DNA from: UBA7332 sp051652645
Lineage (GTDB): Bacteria > Bacteroidota > Bacteroidia > Bacteroidales > UBA7332
Assembly (NCBI GenBank): GCA_051652645.1
Contig: JBOFUP010000090.1
Location: forward strand, 1-42,200
Length of the DNA stretch: 42,200 nucleotides
Direction of reading: 5' to 3'
The notes below the pieces were generated by a model that saw only the letters and a list, made by a program, of their open reading frames with translations, was not told the DNA's origin and ran no database searches. Of the stretch, positions 37,661 to 42,200 are shown piece by piece. Positions within the stretch are counted from its first letter, which is position 1. Each line of letters starts with the position of its first letter. The translations under genes were made by a program, and so were the position numbers.

Positions 37661-39067
37661 ATGGAAATGCGTATTGAAAGCGACTCTTTAGGCGAACTAA
37701 AAGTACCCAAAGATGCATATTATGGAATTCAAACTGAACGTGCTCTAAGAAACTTCCAAATCTCAAAGTCAAAACTAAGTGACTATAGAGAGTTCATCAG
37801 AGCTTTAGGTATTGTTAAACTAGCTGCTGCTAGAGCTAACCACGATTTAGGTGTTCTTGAAACGAATCTATTCAATGCTATAGAAGAAGCTTGTATTCGT
37901 GTTATGAATGGTGAGTTTGATGACCAATTCCCTGTAGACATGATACAAGGTGGTGCTGGTACATCAACAAACATGAATGCGAATGAGGTTATCTCTAACG
38001 TTGCACTTGAGATTCTCGGCCACAACAAAGGAGAATATCAATTCCTTTCACCTAACGACCACGTGAACCTATCACAGTCGACGAATGACGCATACCCAAC
38101 TGCACTAAAAATCTGTCTATTTGCAAAAAGCCAGATTCTAGTAAACCACATACAACTACTTGTAGAATCATTCCGCAAAAAAGGTCAAGAGTTCTCTAAT
38201 ATCATCAAGATGGGTAGAACTGAGATGCAGGATGCCGTACCAATGACATTAGGACAAGAATTCGAAGCTTTTGCTGAGAACCTATCTGAGGAGATCACTC
38301 GTATCAATCAGATGGCTGCACTTTTCCTAGAGATAAATATGGGTGCTACAGCAATTGGAACAGGAATCAATGCTGTTAAAGGCTACGCAGAGCTAGTCAC
38401 TCAGAAACTAACTGAGATTGTAGGACAAACATACATTAAGGCTCCAAACCTTATTGAAGCAACTCCAGACACAGGTTCTTATGTGATTTACTCTTCTGCT
38501 GTTAAGAGACTTGCTGTTAAACTCTCTAAGATCAGCAACGACCTTAGACTTATGTCTTCTGGCCCACGTTGTGGTTTCAATGAAATCAACCTCCCACCTC
38601 TTCAGCCAGGGTCTTCTATCATGCCTGGTAAAGTAAACCCTGTAATCCCGGAGATGGTAAATGAGGTTTGCTTTAAAGTTATTGGTAATGACCTAACAGT
38701 AACCTTTGCTGCTGAAGCAGGTCAACTACAGCTAAATGCAATGGAGCCAATTATCATTCATGCCATTCTCGAATCAATCACTTTCATCTCGAATGCAATG
38801 GATGCACTTCGCGACAAATGTGTTGATGGAATTACAGCAAACGAAGATATTTGTCGTAACATGGTTTACAACTCAATCGGCTTGATCACCGCATTGAATC
38901 CTTACATTGGATACAAAAACAGTGCTAAAATTGCAAAAGAAGCTCTTGAAACAGGACGCGGCGTATACGATCTTGTTCTTGAGCATAAAATCATGGACAA
39001 AGAACAACTTGACAAAATTCTTGCTCCTGAAAACATGCTTGCTCCTCAAGAGTGGAAAAAACATTAA
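37661..39067 (+). CDS. aspA: Aspartate ammonia-lyase
   Basis: This enzyme interconverts aspartate and fumarate plus ammonia, feeding fumarate to anaerobic respiration or supplying nitrogen. The 468-residue product fits the fumarase/aspartase fold: GTSTNMNANEV (100-110), SPNDHVNLSQSTND (130-143), MGRTEMQDAVPMTLGQEF (184-201) and the mobile catalytic loop GSSIMPGKVNP (317-327). Local sequence (ADAYYGI-like DAYYGIQTERA, LLEIN..GATAIGTG, FKVIGNDLTVT) sides with AspA over FumC. ATG 37661 gives MEMRIESD; the second Met at 37667 is an equally good start. It is a single-gene unit with its own structured leader and terminator. Confidence 0.92.
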   Translation: MEMRIESDSLGELKVPKDAYYGIQTERALRNFQISKSKLSDYREFIRALGIVKLAAARANHDLGVLETNLFNAIEEACIRVMNGEFDDQFPVDMIQGGAGTSTNMNANEVISNVALEILGHNKGEYQFLSPNDHVNLSQSTNDAYPTALKICLFAKSQILVNHIQLLVESFRKKGQEFSNIIKMGRTEMQDAVPMTLGQEFEAFAENLSEEITRINQMAALFLEINMGATAIGTGINAVKGYAELVTQKLTEIVGQTYIKAPNLIEATPDTGSYVIYSSAVKRLAVKLSKISNDLRLMSSGPRCGFNEINLPPLQPGSSIMPGKVNPVIPEMVNEVCFKVIGNDLTVTFAAEAGQLQLNAMEPIIIHAILESITFISNAMDALRDKCVDGITANEDICRNMVYNSIGLITALNPYIGYKNSAKIAKEALETGRGVYDLVLEHKIMDKEQLDKILAPENMLAPQEWKKH

Positions 39068-39076
39068 TATAGCAAG

Positions 39077-39136
39077 TTATTATAACAGTAAGAGGCGGGT
39101 TAGTTTAGCTAACCCGCCTCTTATTGTTATAATAGA
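39077..39136 (+). terminator. aspA terminator
   Basis: About 27-base arms (centre GAGGCGGGTTAG / CTAACCCGCCTC, one mismatch further out) enclose a 5-base loop. It begins ten bases past the aspA stop and is followed by TTATTGTTAT, a U-rich end. Confidence 0.9.
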
Positions 39137-39542
39137 AGCAAAAGATAAGAGTAACATCAAACATCTACCCACTTGATTGAACCAGATAAGTTATTACCAA
39201 GTTACATAAAATGAAATCATCTATAAAGCTTGACCTAACTCCATAGACTCTATACTATAAGTTCTTGATTCTCTCTCTAAGATCATTCTATAATATACCG
39301 TGTAGTATTAGAACGTTTTTAATAGGGTTCATATTAGTCACAAAAGATATCATAGGCAACCTCAAGGGATAAGATATATGAGACTTTAAAGTTAGACCAT
39401 ATGTATATTGTATAATATGGGCAAGCTTTTGAAATATCCCACAAGTTTTCGGCTTGACCAATGCTAAATAAATACGCAACGGCAAATTAATTACTCAACT
39501 ATCCTACAGAAAATAAGATAAACCTAATAATTAGGTATAATA
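39137..39542. other. Gene-free interval between aspA and secDF
   Basis: About 400 AT-rich bases lie between two convergent terminators. I see no convincing gene, tRNA or repeat in it. The open frames are short and have no recognisable protein features. Confidence 0.6.
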
Positions 39543-39580
39543 AAATAGGAGAGAGATGGAATTCCATCTCTCTCCTATTT
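39543..39580 (-). terminator. secDF terminator palindrome
   Basis: A perfect 38-bp palindrome (arms AAATAGGAGAGAGATGGAA and complement) starts 24 bases past the secDF stop, followed on the minus strand by a short A/T stretch. Its symmetry would let it act in both directions. Confidence 0.85.
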
Positions 39581-39603
39581 ATATTATCTAGTATATAATA
39601 ATA

Positions 39604-42200
39604 CTATTTCTTTGCAACTTTCTTCTTACCCATAATCTCATAAGCCACTGGAACAGCAACAAATAGAGTTGAATAAGTACCTGTAATTACCCCAATAAGA
39701 AGAGCAAAACAGAAGCTACGGATGATATCACCTCCTAGAAGGAACATACAAAGAAGTACGATAGCTGTAGAAGCTGATGTACTAATAGTACGAGCCAATG
39801 TGCTATTCAGCGCATCATTAATCATATCTTTACGATCTTTATTTGGGTGAAGACCCAAGATCTCACGAATACGGTCAAAGATAACAACTGTATCATTCAC
39901 AGAGTAACCAATTACTGTCAATACAGCAGCAATAAACGACTGATCAACCTCCATTGAGAACGGCAAGAAACCATGCGCAATAGAATACACACCAATGATA
40001 ATTAGAGTATCATGAAGCGCTGAAGCAATAGTACCCATCGAGAAACCAGCATCACGGAAACGGATTAAGATATAGATACCCATACCAATCATCGAGAACA
40101 TTACTGCCCAGATAGCTCCAGTTGTAATATCTTTAGCAATAGCTGGACCTACTTTCTGAATGCTCATTATGTGGTTCTCTGTAAACTGCTCAAGAGTCAC
40201 TCCTTCTGGGAGATTAGACTTAAGACCCTCATACATCTTAGCAGTAATCTGATCATCAATCTCTGGAGCATCCTCAGTGATACGGTAGTTAGTTGTCACA
40301 CGAACTTGGTTTTCTCCACCAATAGTAATAACATTAACAGCACCCTCTTCAAACTGAGGCATTAGATTCTTCTGAATATCCTGAGTATTCACAGGTTGCT
40401 CAAATCTAACAATATAGTTACGACCACCCGTAAAGTCAATACCATAGTTCAATCCCCTAACGAAGAAAGACAAGATAAAGATACCAATTACTACAGATGA
40501 AACGATATATCCTTTCTTACGAAGACCTACCCAATCAATTTTAGGATTAACAAAAAGGTTCTTGCTAATACCAGTTGTGAAAGTAAGATCTTTGAACCAT
40601 CCACGAGACAATCCCTGCTCATAAACCAAACGAGTAAGGTAAACCGATGTGAAGAAAGACGCTACAAGACCAATGATCAAAGTAGTAGCGAAGCCTTTAA
40701 TAGGACCTGTACCAAATGAGAATAGGATGATAGCTGTGATGATTGAAGTCAAGTTTGCATCAAAGATAGCTGAGAATGCATTGTTATATCCATCCTCAAT
40801 TGCAGTTCTAAGATTCTTACCATTACGCAACTCCTCTTTAGCACGCTCATAAATCAACACATTTGCATCTACAGCTACTCCAAGAGACAATACCAAACCA
40901 GCTATACCCGAAAGTGTTAACACTGCTTGGAATGATGCCAAGATACCTAACGTAAAGAATAGGTTAATAACCAACCCTAAAGTAGCAATAGTACCAGGAA
41001 CAAGTCCATATATAGCCATCATATAGACAACCAATAGAACCATTGCTATAGCAAAGGATAATGCACCAGAACTGATAGCTTCCTCACCCAATGAAGGACC
41101 TACGATCTCCTCTTGGATAATTCTAACAGAAGCTGCCATCTTACCAGACTTAAGCACGTTAGCTAAGTCTTTCGCCTCCTCCGGAGTAAAATTACCTGAA
41201 ATCTCAGAACGACCACCTGTAATTTCGTCGTTAACACGAGGGAAAGAGTATACTAGGTTATCTAGAACGATTGCGATAGATTTACCTCTATTCTCACGAG
41301 TCATTCGTGCCCATGTCTTAGCACCTTCTGCATTCATAGCCATACTTACTACTGAAGCTGAACTATTTTGTGCGAAATCAGCATTTGCATCTGTGATAAC
41401 ATCACCACCAAGTGGAGCAAGACCCGTACGAGTAGTAACCTTTAGAGCAACTAGTCTAAAGAACTGACCTTTCTCATCCATAGCCTTAACTTCCCATGCA
41501 AATTTAAGATTGCGAGGTAGCTGATCACGAACGATCTTACTGCTCAACATTGAATTGATCTCAGTTGTATCACGATAGTGTGCCATACCAACTACAGGGC
41601 CTGCAAATGGACGACTGTCAGCTGAAACACTTGGTTGAAGAACTGCGAACAATGGATTTTGTCTCTTGAATTCAGCTTGAGATGCCGCAACTTGAGATGC
41701 ATCTACACCACCTTGAATCTTATTCAAAACAGAATCTGCAGCACTCTTTGTAGCATCTGCTACAATCTCTTCAACAGAAGCACTCTCCTCTTTTGATGGA
41801 AGTGTTGATCTTAGAAGAGTATTTGCATTAGCTAAAGCTGGCAAAATCTCTGCGTTGTCATAAGTTTCCCAAAACTCAAGATTTGCACTTCCTTGAAGCA
41901 ACTTACGAACACGTTCTGGTTCTTTAACACCAGGAAGCTCAACCGAAATACGACCAGCTTGCTCCATTCTCTGAATGTTTGGAGATACAACTCCAAAACG
42001 GTCAATACGAGTACGAAGAACGTTGAACGAGTTGCTAATAGCACTCTCTAGTTCTGCCTTTAGAACAGCCTCAACTTCAGAATCTGTACTGTTAGGATTG
42101 ATTTTATCTTTCAGCTCAAATGTGCTAAAGATAGCAGCCAGTCGAGCGTTTGGATCTACTCTTTTGAACTCCTGCACAAAAAGGTTGATAAAATCTTTCT
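39604..42200 (-). CDS. secDF: Fused protein translocase subunit SecDF (5' end outside window)
   Basis: SecDF uses the proton-motive force to help pull exported proteins through SecYEG. The visible 865 codons are open to the right edge, so the start lies beyond it; a GTG at 42177 is only an internal valine codon (frame continues KDFINLF before it). The SecD half shows RTRIDRFGVVSPNIQR, VELPGVKEPERVRKLL, GPSLGEEAI and the paired membrane segments with GVAVDANVLIYERAKEEL. The SecF half begins near GLNYGIDFTGGRNYIVRF and carries IGYSVNDTVVIFDRIRE and TISTSASTA. The fusion of both halves in one chain is usual in Bacteroidetes. The C-terminus ends in basic residues. Confidence 0.95.
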   Translation of the reverse strand, partial: KDFINLFVQEFKRVDPNARLAAIFSTFELKDKINPNSTDSEVEAVLKAELESAISNSFNVLRTRIDRFGVVSPNIQRMEQAGRISVELPGVKEPERVRKLLQGSANLEFWETYDNAEILPALANANTLLRSTLPSKEESASVEEIVADATKSAADSVLNKIQGGVDASQVAASQAEFKRQNPLFAVLQPSVSADSRPFAGPVVGMAHYRDTTEINSMLSSKIVRDQLPRNLKFAWEVKAMDEKGQFFRLVALKVTTRTGLAPLGGDVITDANADFAQNSSASVVSMAMNAEGAKTWARMTRENRGKSIAIVLDNLVYSFPRVNDEITGGRSEISGNFTPEEAKDLANVLKSGKMAASVRIIQEEIVGPSLGEEAISSGALSFAIAMVLLVVYMMAIYGLVPGTIATLGLVINLFFTLGILASFQAVLTLSGIAGLVLSLGVAVDANVLIYERAKEELRNGKNLRTAIEDGYNNAFSAIFDANLTSIITAIILFSFGTGPIKGFATTLIIGLVASFFTSVYLTRLVYEQGLSRGWFKDLTFTTGISKNLFVNPKIDWVGLRKKGYIVSSVVIGIFILSFFVRGLNYGIDFTGGRNYIVRFEQPVNTQDIQKNLMPQFEEGAVNVITIGGENQVRVTTNYRITEDAPEIDDQITAKMYEGLKSNLPEGVTLEQFTENHIMSIQKVGPAIAKDITTGAIWAVMFSMIGMGIYILIRFRDAGFSMGTIASALHDTLIIIGVYSIAHGFLPFSMEVDQSFIAAVLTVIGYSVNDTVVIFDRIREILGLHPNKDRKDMINDALNSTLARTISTSASTAIVLLCMFLLGGDIIRSFCFALLIGVITGTYSTLFVAVPVAYEIMGKKKVAKK

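Noticed and set aside
37661..39067. Fumarase C
   Set aside because: The superfamily is shared, but the N-terminal DAYYGIQTERA and the FKVIGNDLTVT region fit aspartate ammonia-lyase.
42175..42177. GTG start for SecDF
   Set aside because: The frame stays open to the window edge and the preceding residues continue the conserved region, so the true start is outside.

Overview
The window comes from an AT-rich chromosome of the phylum Bacteroidota, most likely order Bacteroidales. The evidence is the TTTG / TAnnTTTG promoter elements in front of several transcription units, a fused SecDF, carboxynorspermidine decarboxylase, ATP-type PEP carboxykinase beside formate-tetrahydrofolate ligase, and a Wza/Wzc/Wzi-type polysaccharide operon. 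I cannot name genus or species.

Layout. (1) 1-3927: a possible broken HU-like gene at the left edge, then a CRISPR array (37 full 37-bp repeats, one decayed end repeat, 37 spacers) with its leader on the right; no cas gene is in view. (2) 3928-9496: fhs, pckA, a nitroreductase and pyrC, all on the minus strand. (3) 9578-14054: a GT2 polyprenol-phosphate-mannose-synthase-like enzyme, a UPF0597 cysteine desulfidase/serine dehydratase-like protein, rsmE and a CNT nucleoside transporter, all minus. (4) 14218-15618: an NOL1/NOP2/sun RNA cytosine methyltransferase (plus), sharing a bidirectional terminator with the next block. (5) 15680-30778: thirteen tightly packed minus-strand genes for making and exporting a surface polysaccharide: Wza-like, Wzc-like tyrosine kinase, secreted esterase, hexapeptide acyltransferase, flippase, polymerase/ligase, four GT4-type glycosyltransferases, a radical SAM/SPASM enzyme, a small lipoprotein and Wzi. 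A strong consensus promoter lies upstream. (6) 30935-37283: hisS, pcrA/uvrD, nspC and trkH as one minus-strand unit. (7) 37661-39067: aspA (plus) with a structured 5' leader. (8) 39604 to the right edge: secDF, cut at its 5' end.

The strongest unusual signal is inside the CRISPR array. Reading spacers on the plus strand shows that at least 15 of 37 fall into six families encoding the same short peptides with different synonymous codons, for example five spacers around GLSGFFMT, two around SFFRPxF, and two ending WxIE(K/Q)A-stop. Where coding strand can be decided it is always the plus strand. The array appears to be transcribed from the minus strand, so the crRNAs would be antisense to the target mRNAs. 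This suggests repeated acquisition against diverged alleles of a few genes by an RNA-directed (type III-like) system. The targets were not identified, and the absence of cas genes here means the subtype is inferred.
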